Shown here piece after piece: positions 20,786 to 32,200 of a stretch of DNA of 64,000 nucleotides; position 1 is the stretch's first letter; each line of letters starts with the position of its first letter. The position numbers were made by a program, and so were the translations under genes. Origin of the DNA: Nemertoderma westbladi (taxonomy: Eukaryota; Xenacoelomorpha; Nemertodermatida; Nemertodermatidae); assembly GCA_032718475.1 (NCBI GenBank), contig JAUCBJ010009158.1:44143-108142 (forward strand). Direction: 5' to 3'. The notes under the pieces are model-generated. The model was not told the origin of the DNA. It did not search any database and saw only the letters and a program-made list of their open reading frames with translations.

Positions 20786-21904
20786 AAATGCCGCCAAACT
20801 TGAAAACTGATATGGGAAATGACATCAGTGATGAAAAATCTACATATGGAAGATTTTAGCTGTCTGGTCTAATATATTGTATATGGATATGAGCCCCAGC
20901 AAATGTCTGTACACATATAGATTAATTGCTACAAGCAGATAATAATTGATGAAACTTTTATACCCAATATTTCTTCTACCTTTATTGGTATCAACAAACA
21001 TCTATAACTACTACTACTACAGTACTATCGGCATGTTGCATTGCGGCTGCATTAATTATATCAAGTATATTAAGAAAGATGTGTCGGCTTGTCGATAAAA
21101 TTGCTCCACCTCAACTCCCTATCACCCATGACATTTGCTAGATCATCCGCATCTTCAAGTCCAGTGTCCTTTAAAATGCGTTTCATAAAAGTCATGGGCT
21201 TACCACCATACATAGTCGTTCCATGAGGCCGCCAAAGCACAAGATTATGCACTGGCTGGTGCACACGGTGAAAGCAATGTCCTACAAAGCGGGGGCAGCT
21301 CCGTTCAAGTAAATGCTTGCGGAGACTAATGAAACACTTCCGATGTTGTTCAGAGTCTGGTTATGGAGATGTGTTTATTCTTCTTGACACAATGATCCCG
21401 GCGTAGCATTATTGTGAATGTGCCATCCAGAGGTTTTGTAAACTCTGCAGTCAGAGACCAGCATGGACTCCCATCTAAGAAGTTTGTCTCTCCTGCTGCC
21501 TTAAATAACCTCTAAAAGGTTCAAGTGCGATATCAACAATTGGTACATTTGCAACAATATTATGCGAACTTTTCAGCGTTCTGATGTTTTACTCTTAGCG
21601 CAGTAAAGTACCGTATTGCAGCGTTGCGGCCTATAGGACGAACGTAGTTATACTTCTATAACTAACTATCACTAACTTAGTAAATAATCTCTTAAACACG
21701 TCTGGATTCTTCTGCACAGCTTTTAGCAACCATTATATGCTAATTTTATGATTGTTTACCGTAACTTTGTTGTAATAACTGCAATTAATTAGTGATACAA
21801 ATTAAATTGGATATGAATTACATCAATATTCCTAATTATTCCAATATCAAAATGAAAACTTTAAAAGAATCGAAATTACTCTAACTTTTCTGAGAATTAT
21901 CTAT
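20786..21904. repeat. dispersed repeat A, copy 1 (LINE 3' end plus flank)
   Basis: About 1.1 kb closely similar to 49590-50650, starting at the satellite edge (AAATGCCGCCAAACTTGAAA). It holds the minus-strand LINE C-terminus described next and about 500 bp of noncoding tail. It ends at the TTA duplicated by the Harbinger-like MITE. Confidence 0.85.
21070..21345 (-). pseudogene. non-LTR retrotransposon (LINE), C-terminal fragment
   Basis: About 90 codons reading RKCFISLRKHLLERSCPRF, VGHCFHRVHQPVHNLVLWRP and KDTGLEDADDLANVMGDREL, ending at 21070. The G-H-C...LVLWRP...DTGL...L...M.DR pattern is the conserved tail of the reverse transcriptase protein in several LINE clades. The RT domain is absent, so this is a fragment. 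The copy at 49870-50140 has a 1-bp deletion that shifts the frame. Confidence 0.72.
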
Positions 21905-21907
21905 TTA
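21905..21907. repeat. TTA target-site duplication, left
   Basis: TTA before GGCCGCGTTCAC; its partner is 44530-44532. Unoccupied paralogues at about 44723 and 51602 read CTATTTAGATAGACC with a single TTA, confirming the duplication. Confidence 0.88.
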
Positions 21908-22114
21908 GGCCGCGTTCACACTACCGAGTCAAAGTTAAAGTCAAAAGACAAAATATAAAACTATCAAAATATCATATATATATAAAAATATCACATGAAA
22001 TTAATTTTTTTCTAGAATGCCCTTATGTATTATATTAGGCCTATATAATGTATTATTATTTATTATTGCTAGCTAGCTATATTTATTTTCTTTTGACTTT
22101 GACTTTGACTCGGT
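21908..22114. mobile_element. Harbinger-like MITE, left 207 bp of a split copy
   Basis: Starts GGCCGCGTTCACACTACC then GAGTCAAAGTTAAAGTCAAA. Its right arm CTTTTGACTTTGACTTTGAC then TCGGT stops at 22114, where the large insert begins. The missing last 15 bp are found at 44515-44529. Put side by side the two parts make a 222-bp MITE with ~40-bp inverted repeats and TTA duplications, as in PIF/Harbinger elements. Confidence 0.88.
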
Positions 22115-22177
22115 GGTTCCCCACATGGGGTATAGAAACTCGCGCGGCCATGGGCAGGGTCCCCATCTCGCCGCGCC
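22115..22177 (-). other. terminal hairpins of HUH-type element
   Basis: Seen in gene orientation, the element ends with a GCGCGGC/GCCGCGC stem (22170-22176 with 22142-22148), then CCCC-ATGT-GGGG (22119-22130) four bases from the end AACC. A hairpin next to the 3' end is the termination signal in Helitron-like rolling-circle elements; that role here is inference. Same structure at 25955-26017. Confidence 0.6.
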
Positions 22178-23395
22178 TAAAAAAAAAAAAAGTCTACAAA
22201 AACCGCTGCTGGCTACCGTCAACTCGAAACCTGTAACCCCCATCAAAAAAAGTTTAATCGTAAAGTTGTAGAGAAAAAATTCTAAGGGTACGTCGCGTCT
22301 TCGATTTTTGAATTAAACCCTAATTTTCTAGAACATTCGAATTTTCTAAAAAAGAGACATTCTCAAAAGCATATCAAACTCGAGGCACATGATCCCTGCG
22401 ATTTTCTCCAAACTTTGATAGAAAATAGATAAAAGACGTAAAAAAAATCGCCCCGAATAAAATTCGAACTTTTATGTGTAGATTTCTAGAAAACTGTGCT
22501 TAAATATTCACAATTCCAGAACAAATTTGTCTATTTTACGATAATTTAAATCTCAGTTTGTGTGATATTTACGACAAAACGTAACATCACAAAGTTGGAG
22601 CTGAATAATTTTTTTAATTTTTAAGACTATTTCGAACTCTGTACGACAAGCCGTTCTCATTCTACAGACCTCTGAAAAACTTATATTGCTTAGCAACTGA
22701 CATGACAACGGCCGGTACTGGTAGGGGTTAATTATATCGTTCGCCGCTTCGTTTCTCTTGATTCTACCGATCTGAAACCAATTCTATTCGAAAGAACAAA
22801 GTTTTCTCTATCTACTGGTATTCACAAACCCTCTAAAAGTGATGGGCATATGGGCAAAAAAGTGGGCAAAATATGGGCAAAAAAAATGTAACTTAAATAT
22901 TTTTGGTGGAATTTTTAATTTTTTTTTTACATACAGTAAGTATATCGAAAGGGCATCGCCGTAGAAAAGGTTTGGACGTAATTTGAGAAAAATCCGTCAA
23001 CGCAATCAAAAGTTATTCGAAAAAGAGTGGGCGCGCTGTATCGCACAGCATAATTATTCAATATTACATTGCGTATAGGGCCTACTATACGCAGAGCACT
23101 CCTATTGACGTCATTAAATGTTCCCAGAACATGTATTTATTTGTCATTGGTTGAGGCAGTAGGTAGGAGTTGTATGGAATCACTGCGAGGGGCCAGTTGT
23201 GTTCTATAATTCGAATTGTTGTTTCTAAGCAACCCCACAAACAATACACACAGATTACAGTTGGGTACCGTACGTACCTGTTGCGTGTAGTTTGGTTTTA
23301 ATTGCTGTACGGCAGTTGTATAAATGTACCACATTGACGATGTTGTTATATAATAGATTAATTACGTATGTTAATTAACGCAATTAATTAATTAA
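22115..23395. repeat. ~1.28-kb terminal repeat of the HUH-type element, copy 1
   Basis: Very similar to 25955-27235, with scattered single-base changes and small indels. The first 160 bp look identical. It contains repeats of ATGGGCAAAAAA near 22850-22885. Confidence 0.9.
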
Positions 23396-25954
23396 TTGAC
23401 AGGATGACATCATGGGAGTAATTGTTTTTAATTTACTGTAATTTCTGTATGGTAAGCAAAGCATGTTATAACTGAACGCAATTTTAGCAAGTCAATAAGT
23501 ACTGTAAGTTCCTGTGGTACGGATTAGTTATTCTTTGTCAGTGTAAATTAAATACAGGTTTGTTTGCTGCACTAATTATTCACGGAGCGGCACTACTGTA
23601 TACATTATTATTAGCAGCCTACTGCAATAATTTAATTACGTAATAAAATAGTAAGGATCCGAAAAATATTAGTCTAAATGCCGCTGTAAACCCGGTTTTG
23701 TTTGCATTATTTGATAAGGGGTACAGTATTCTGCCTATTGTAGTGATTTCGATATGGTTTTATGTGATACTGTACATAAGTAGGCCACTTTATTTTACTA
23801 ACTGCCAACTATATATTACATGTATTAGCCAACAGCTAAAAAGACATTCCGAACTCATCGCACTGACTGGCTATTTCGCCTTTGCTTGCATGGAATCCTC
23901 AACTTAGAATTAATTCTGTGTCATCTTCAGTTCCACTCCGAGTTCCATATTTTTCTGTATTTCTTATCAACCAGCCTTTATCTGCTTGTCCGGTGTCTGC
24001 CACTCGCAGTTATATTCACGAGTATAGTAAATTAGTCCCGGCGTAGCGAGAACGATATTAAATTATGAAACTCATCTTCCAGAACATTCTGAACAGACTA
24101 CAGTATATGCCACTTGTATTGTAAGCCTGCATCCCGTTGTACCGGAAGTTATTCTGTAGACGCCGTGCTCCGTGCACCTCGCCCTTAAGGAGGGGTTGCT
24201 GGGGTTAGAGAACAACAAACACTCGGACCTCTTGTACACACGTCCTTTAGTTCCGTTAATAACTCTGTTAGGGTCTACTGTACCTTAGTACTGCAGATAG
24301 TAAGTCATCTTGGAGAGGTCGATTTAAATCACGAAACGCATCACTTTATTAATTTTCCTTATTTACTAGTACCTTCTGTTAAGGTTATCATCAGCCTACA
24401 CCCCGCGTGTACGTCGACCTTGTCATTGTGCTATCGAATCTTGTCCCCACCCCCCACACATTACTTTGTACACCAACCTAAACAATGTTTCGTAAAAAAA
24501 TATTTCTTTATATAAATCCCGTTCTCTATCTAGCCTTTATTGTTATAATTGTTTATTTATTAACAAACCAGAATACACCGAACAAATGCTTCAAATTATT
24601 TTTTTATAATTAGGAATAAATTTCATATTTAATTGGGTTCAATAAATATGGTTTAGATAAGATTTTTATCTTATTGTGTAAATGTTCCAGCGGTATAAGG
24701 AGCTCTTTTATGGTAAAACATATTTACTGTAATTGGTGATTAATATTTAGAGGCTTTGTAATATATTTATATTTTATTTAGTTAGATTTGCTACTGTATA
24801 TAATTACTGTGGCGATTCTCAGGTTCAAATATGAGACGAAGCTATTCATACTGTGGTACCTGATACATAAAATATTTTACTTTACTTTGTGGTACCATCC
24901 AGGGTCTGACAACATCTACTGTACAACACTACGACAAAATAATAATGCATTTAGCTATAGAGGACTATATTTTACATATTTTAGGCCTACTGTTATAATC
25001 ATAGACTAACAACATGACTTTGAGGAAATTAATTTAATATCATATGGTACGAGTGCGACAGTCGCCCTAATTATATGTAACATTGATACAATCTTATTGG
25101 CACTGATTGGAAATTGAAACAATGTCCGATAATTTCTTTGACACAAATTGAATTTTAAAATAGAATAATGTATATGAAACCAATAATAAAATCAAATTGC
25201 GATTTTTTTAATTTTAATTAAAAAATCGCAATTTAATTTTTTGTTAAATTTACTTACATTATATTTTTGCTGTTATGTTATGAGATGCAGTTTCTTAATT
25301 ATTTTCTATATGAGGCAATATATTCGCATATTAATAGTCGAAATATTTAATGTAAATGTAGAGTAGAAATATATTATAATTTTGTCAGAACTGTGGGATG
25401 AATTCCCTAGCACAAATCACAGGTACTTTAGTAGTGTATATAAATGTTTAAACTAAATGTTATGAAGCTGAAATCAACGTGTTCAAATGCAAAAATGTTT
25501 ATCCTGTCCTGTGTTTTGCTGATGTAATATAGGAATGGTTAACTGACATGGTTGTTCGTGGCTTTATGTGGCCCACATAAATACATTTTCCAAAATAAAC
25601 TGTCTATGCACAAACAGTACAGACTGCAGACAGCCCTTATTAAATCATAGTTCGTTACGAGATACTTTTAGTTTAGTTGGTGTTAGAAATATTACGTCTC
25701 CATCAATATCTACTGAGTAATGACATACCAGGTATAATGCTGTGCATTAAAAGTGCAGTGCTAATTATTTCATGTATTCGATATATTACATTGTTGCTTG
25801 GGTACTGGATACATTCTAGAATTATGTAGTTATTATTTTGTTACTGTTTTTATAAAGTATTTGTGTTTGGTATATCATGTACAGTATTATTATTTGTACT
25901 ATAGGTTGTAGTTTGTATAAAGTGTATAGGTGTATGTTAATGGGATCACTCGGT
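23396..25954. other. noncoding interior and right end of short unit
   Basis: AT-rich, no ORF above about 75 codons, no RNA gene seen. Ends in the shared GGGATCACTCGGT. Confidence 0.6.
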
Positions 25955-27235
25955 GGTTCCCCACATGGGGTATAGAAACTCGCGCGGCCATGGGCAGGGT
26001 CCCCATCTCGCCGCGCCTAAAAAAAAAAAAAGTCTACAAAAACCGCTGCTGGCTACCGTCAACTCGAAACCTGTAACCCCCATCAAAAAAAGTTTAATCG
26101 TAAAGTTGTAGAGAAAAAAATTCTAAGGGTACGTCGCGTCTTCGATTTTTGAATTAAACCCTAATTTTCTAGAACATTCGAATTTTCTAAAAAAGAGACA
26201 TTTTCAAAAGCATATCAAACTCGAGGCACTTGATCCCTGCGATTTTCTCCAAACTTTGATAGAAAATAGATAAAAGACGTAAAAAAAATCGCCCCGAATA
26301 AAAGTCGAACTTTTATGTGTAGATTTCTAGAAAACTGTGCTCAAATATTCACAATTCCAGAACAAATTTGTCTATTTTACGATAATTTAATATCTCAGTT
26401 TGTGTGATATTTACGACAAAACGTAACATCACAAAGTTGGAGCTGAATAATTTATTTAATTTTTAAGACTATTTCGAACTCTGTACGACAAGCCGTTCTC
26501 ATTCTACAGACCTCTGAAAAACTTGACATTGCTTAGCAACTGACATGACAACGGCCGGTACTGGTAGGGGTTAATTATATCGTCTCGCCGCTTCGTTTCT
26601 CTTGATTCTACCGATCTGAAACCAATTCTATTCGAAAGAACAAAGTTTTCTCTATCTACTGGTATTCACAAACCCTCTAAAGGTGATGGGCATATGGGCA
26701 AAAAAGTGGGCAAAATATGGGCAAAAAAAATGTAACTTAAATATTTTTGGTGGAATTTCTTGATTTTTTTTACATATATCGAAAGAGAATCCCCGTAGAA
26801 AAGGTTTGGACGTAATTTGAGAAAAATCCGTCAAAGCAATCAAAAGTTATTCGAAAAAGAGTGGGCGCGCTGTATCGCACAGCATAATTATTCAATATTA
26901 CATTGCATATAGGGCCTACTGTACGCAGGGCACTGCTACTGACGTCATTAAATGTTCCAGAACATGTATTTATTTATCATTGGTTGAGGCAGTAGGTAGG
27001 AGTTGTATGGAATAACTGCGAGGGGGCCAGTTGAGTTCTATAATTCGAATTGTTGTTTCTAAGCAACCACACAAACAATACACTGTTCTTAGGCAGATTA
27101 CAGTTGGGTACCGTACGTACAGTACCTGTTGCGTGTAGTTTGGTTTCAATTGCTGTACGGCAATGTACCACATTGGTACTGTAGTTATATAATAGATTAA
27201 TTACGCATGTTAATTAACACAATTAATTAAATTAT
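25955..27235. repeat. ~1.28-kb terminal repeat of the HUH-type element, copy 2
   Basis: Partner of 22115-23395, starting GGTTCCCCACATGGGG. From about 27235 the two copies diverge. A further internal echo (ACCACATTGGCAGTGCAGTT, ~27322) resembles ACCACATTGGTACTGTAGTT at ~27168. Confidence 0.9.
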
Positions 27236-29228
27236 ATTAATTAATTATTTATTTATTTATTAACTAAAACATAGTTTAATTTTAATTTCGTTGTACCGAA
27301 GTGGCGAAAAAATACCACATTGGCAGTGCAGTTGCGTATATTGTAGTAGATTAATCGCGTATTTTGTTTATCGCACCCACTTTATAGAATGACAAATACG
27401 TAATAATGATTATTACATTAGTAACGATAACACAAATATTAATTGTTATTTTATAACATTCAGAAATCTGCCTCTTATTTATTCTAGTCTTTCGCGTCGC
27501 ACACGTCATTGCAATTATATACTGATACATATATTTTACACTGAAGACGGGTGTGATCAAATTCCGTAATTCCCGTTCGCAAAATCGATTCCCCTTTTGC
27601 ACACGATTTTATAACAATAATAGTGCCGCTGTATTATCCTAAAGTACATATTATTATTACTGTAATGTAAAGAAACATCATACTACTATATATACTGTAC
27701 GTACATTCGTTGTTTGTTACCATTATACTGTATATAAGTGTTGATGTTTTACAGTATGTTAATAAATCTTTCGGAACATCGTTGTGCAGTATTGATTTTA
27801 TTCCCCCCCCCCCCCCCCCCCCCCCCTGTATGATACTGTAGAAATTCATACCTTGTCTGATTTTAATTATGAGGCAAAATAAAGGAATGGTTTCATTCAA
27901 ATGGAACCGAACCCACCGATATCACACATATCACACTGCATGTTTATTTCAATTTCATTCTATTGTTCTTATACCGTCGCTTCCAGGATGTAAGAGACCC
28001 GCCACCCGGATAAACTGACTCTGAGGAGGATTTATTTATTTCGGGAGAGTGCCGGGGAGGGTAGTTTTGTAAATAATATATTAAAATATAAGGTTGGAAA
28101 TGTTATCGCTTTATTATTGATAATCATAAAATATACCTACTAAATATCATAACATATAATAATTAATTTTTCTGTAAGTGGTGGATCAATTGGGTTCGAT
28201 TTATGCTCGAATACCATTGTTTTATATTATTATATTATATTATTTACAGCAGAAACATACCACATTGAATTAATATATTTATATAAAATCTATATTTATA
28301 AATTGGCAGAGATCCCAAAAGTTGAATCCCAAAAGATCATATTTTTGTGTTGGTTACCCCAAATGTTAATAATTTCTCAAAATATGGAGCTTTTTTAATA
28401 TTCTAAAGAAGAATCCTCTAATAATGCAGTACAGTAAGTAGTTGTAAGAAGGAAAAATATAGGGCCTAAAATAATTTCTTACGAATTCAACGAGTTTGTT
28501 TTTATTTGAAAATATTATACAGTACAGTACAACCGTACCGTAGCTTTTTGTATAAGCTCCGTACAGTATTGTTCGGCATTATACAGTATGCTATAATCAT
28601 ATCATTATAATAATATAGCAAGTCTTGGCTATAATAGATTAAATAACTCGACAAAATTATGTTCGATATTGCGTGGCTCATTAATGATCGAACAGTACAG
28701 TACAATGTAAAATATATAATAAAACATATCCAATAAATTAATGTACAAATGTACAGTAATACAAACACCAAATTCTTTAAGTAGTATATATTTACTATAT
28801 ACATCCCCCGCAGTATTGTTTACTGTATTTGTTTATAACCATTTGAGGTTGTTTATGCGCTCTTACATTAAAAGTATAGGACACTATACTATAATGCGAT
28901 ACTTACGAAAAATACAAAAAATAATAGTACATATATTTACAAAAATACATACACACTGTACGTACACATATAAGTACTATCAATACCTACAGTATGATTA
29001 ATATTGAAATTGATATTATATATCAATATATATTGAGTATATATTGAAATATACTCTGAGTATCTGTCGTGATGCGCCCAATGCGTAATTTTGTTGTAAA
29101 AAATATTATAAATATTGAATATAATATTGAATATTGAAATATAATTTGAAAATTTTTAAAAGTTATAATAGCCGTGAAGCAGGCCTAGTTCAAAAATAGT
29201 ATAATATTATAATTTAATTAAAAGGGTA
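27236..29228. other. noncoding 3' region of the giant gene
   Basis: AT-rich, with many TACAGTAC-like motifs and a C24 tract at 27803-27826. No gene or RNA recognised. Any polyadenylation signal for the giant gene would lie here (minus strand). Confidence 0.6.
27803..27826 (+). repeat. C24 homopolymer
   Basis: Twenty-four consecutive C, the longest mononucleotide run in the window; on the minus strand a G run able to form quadruplex structures. Confidence 0.9.
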
Positions 29229-32200
29229 TTAGTTTTGTTTATCGGTAGGTCTCTTTAAAAAATCAGGAGGATCCTTAAGGCTTCCACAAACTACGAGATT
29301 TAAGTCTGGATGGAAGGGTTTGTGGATTTGCAACGTGTCGTGAGCTGCGACCAATACTTCCTTTGGGGGAGCATTGGTCCAATCGTACAGCTCGTTTATC
29401 CGAAGTTTCCAACCAGCTATGACCTGTTGCCGTTGGTAACTGGTTCCAAGTTGATAGTCGAACCCAGTGAAGAAGGCGAGCACTGCCCATGGTCTTAGTG
29501 AAATGTTGGATGTAAAATCATCACTAGTGCCAAATGTACCCCCTTGGTTGTGGTTCTTTAGGGCAGATACCAGACTCTGTGACTCCCCTATATAAGTGAC
29601 GTTGGGACAGGGTCTAGAGATCAGGCAATATACGTAACCGGAAGTTGTTTGTGGGAGGGTCACATTACCTGGCCGGAAGGGGTGGAGACTCATGTCCACT
29701 ACGGGGTAGAGGTCGGAAGGTAGTCGTTGTGCATTGGTTGCCACAACAGACAACACATGTTCAATGTACACGTCGTACTGACTTACCTGACGTAGTAAAG
29801 TAGATGTAGCAAGGAGAATGTCGTCCTTGTTTCCTACGAAGGTCAGGTTAATTAGAAGTTCTAGTCTACTAATCAAGACGATTAATTGAGAGCGGAGCCA
29901 GAGGTGGTACTCGCTCTCAACCTCACTAATAGCGGTGGCTAATTTTAATATTGTATCTCCTAAGATACGATGGATAGTGGCCGCTATAAAATGTCGCAAC
30001 GGGTATTGTGTTCGACGGCCACTAATTCCACGGCCTACTGAATAAGACAATGACTGGAATTTACGAATTGTATATTCCTTCCAACCACTACCTTGTAGGT
30101 CGTCTGGAACCGACCTTTGGCCGGGTGGAGCCACCATTACTTTAAATGGCCCGAGTGGTTGAGTAGGCAGAGAGGTTACTACACATAGTTGGCCTTGGAA
30201 GCAGCCTTTCCGGGAGAGGTCATTCCGTGTGACCCGCATGACAGCACCACAGAATAGTGTGAGTACTTGCTCATCGGTTCGATTATTGAGGACCTTACTT
30301 GTGGCAGCTGAAGCAGACTTCCAGGCAGATTGACCAGTTACTGACTCTTCATCTTCTGCAGTGACTGCCATGCACTCCTTTCCACTGCTTCCAACGACAT
30401 GCAACATATGTTTAACGCTCTGCCGTTCGGCCTTTCGCTTACCAAAAACCCTCAAGGTAGAGGAGTCAACCTCGTCCCAAGTTCGTACGAAATTGCACTT
30501 CCTAGAGAGAATAGAGGTGTACTCTATAATCTCATCCTCGGAAAGGTGCAATTTCCTGATAAGTGTGTTCACCCGAATAAGGTCGGGGTCAAGGGCGGAA
30601 CGGACAAAATGGTTCAATAAAATGATGTTGAAGGTAGTAAACATATGGGTTGACACCCATATTGGATGACCTTTTACTGGGGGCAGCTGTTTTGTATCGC
30701 CAGTGGCAATCATTAGTACACCGCCCAAAGGAGAGTCATTCTCACGTACATGGCGGAGAACCTGATCCAGTACAGCGAACATCTCCGCGCTCACTGTACC
30801 TATTTCTTCTACGAAAAGTACATGTAAATTTCGCAGATAGGCCAACTTCTCCTTGTGGTTATGTAATTTTCGTACCGTTTGTTCCGAGTTAACTGTAACA
30901 TTAGTGATGCCACCCTCGTGGTCAATCACAGGAATTGGCAGTAATTGATGGATGTGTATTCCACCAAATTTAACTGCTCGTTCGGCGGCCAATGATGTGA
31001 ATATAATATTAGCGCCACCTGCGATGGCATAAACCGCACCATAGCACATCACTAAAGTTTTCCCAGTGCCTGGTGGTCCAAGGATCACGGGGAATTTTGA
31101 ATAACTATGGTGCCCCGAAAGAAGTCTATCAACTGCCCGAGTTATGCACTCTATGGCATATTTCTGTTCCTCCATGGATTCCTGGGATTGTCCGGGGGCC
31201 ATTCCCAATTGGGGTTTCCATGGAAGAGGCCGTTCTAAAGTGGCAGCCATCAGTTCATCTAATGACGGCATGTTGACGATGGCTACGTCGAACTTTAATG
31301 CTCTTATTGTGGCCAGTTTGAGATCATGCAGCATTCCTGCAATTTTTATGGTATTTTCCTCTTGCAGTGTACTTAGGAGTACAGTAGGTGTGTCATAAGT
31401 AGTCACCTCATTGTTGAGTATGAGGTTTTGCAGCACATGATCCGCTGCCACAATATACTTATCGGACATTCTCACCCCACCTGGAACGTGTCGCAGTTGC
31501 TCCCACTGGTATTTGGTGAGGATTTGGTCTACATTCTCCTGCGTGTAAGGACCAGCAGCGGGTAAAAGTCCCGCTCTAATAAACGAGTCCCTCATTGTTG
31601 GAACGAGGAACAGGTCTATTTCTGTTATAAACTCCCCCATACTCAACAATAAGTGGACTAAGAATTTAACAGGGTTCATTGGTGTGATGGTTCGGTCGCA
31701 AGCAATTGGAATTTTGTCTTTGAATATACAATTTTGGTATACGTAATTACTAGTAACTTGCTTGTCGTTTAATTCTATTTGATGTATTATGGACAGCATA
31801 TCAGTAACGCGATCTGAATCGTTGGCATGTTTACAATTATAATTTGTACAATATGATTTTAATTCATTTACTGCAGATGGCCGTAGTTGTACTATATGGT
31901 TGGTACCATCTACCCACATTGACTCCCGTATATTTGTTCTTAATTTCCTTTCGTGTATAGATTTAATTTCAGATTTTTTGGATGGCAATTTAATTTGGGC
32001 AAACCAAGTTAAATATAACTTTGGTCGTAAAACAAACAAGAGTTCTGGTGGCCGCAGACAAAACACCGTCATTAGATCAACTGATATGATGGAATCCTGT
32101 TGATCTACCATCGTCATAGTTTGGTTCGATGTGAAATGACGATGGGATGGTAGATTCAGCAGTTGTGAACGAACACGTTCGCATTCTGTATGGGCTGGAT

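Larger units (their letters stand above)
22115..25954 (-). mobile_element. short unit of giant HUH-type element (3.84 kb, non-autonomous)
   Basis: Begins with the same hairpin-rich 1.28 kb as the long unit (25955-27235) and ends with the same TTAATGGGATCACTCGGT. The ~900 bp before the end are diverged but recognisably related to the end of the long unit (TACATTCTAGAATTAT at ~25811 and ~44369; AACGATATTAA at ~24051 and ~42889). It lacks the giant gene, so I read it as an internally deleted derivative lying head to tail with the full copy. The strand given follows the gene of the long unit. Confidence 0.7.

Noticed and set aside
22115-27235. The two 1.28-kb repeats as LTRs of a retrotransposon
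   Set aside because: The 2.6 kb between them has no gag or pol, the repeats lack TG...CA ends, and both units share a different right end, which fits tandem elements better.
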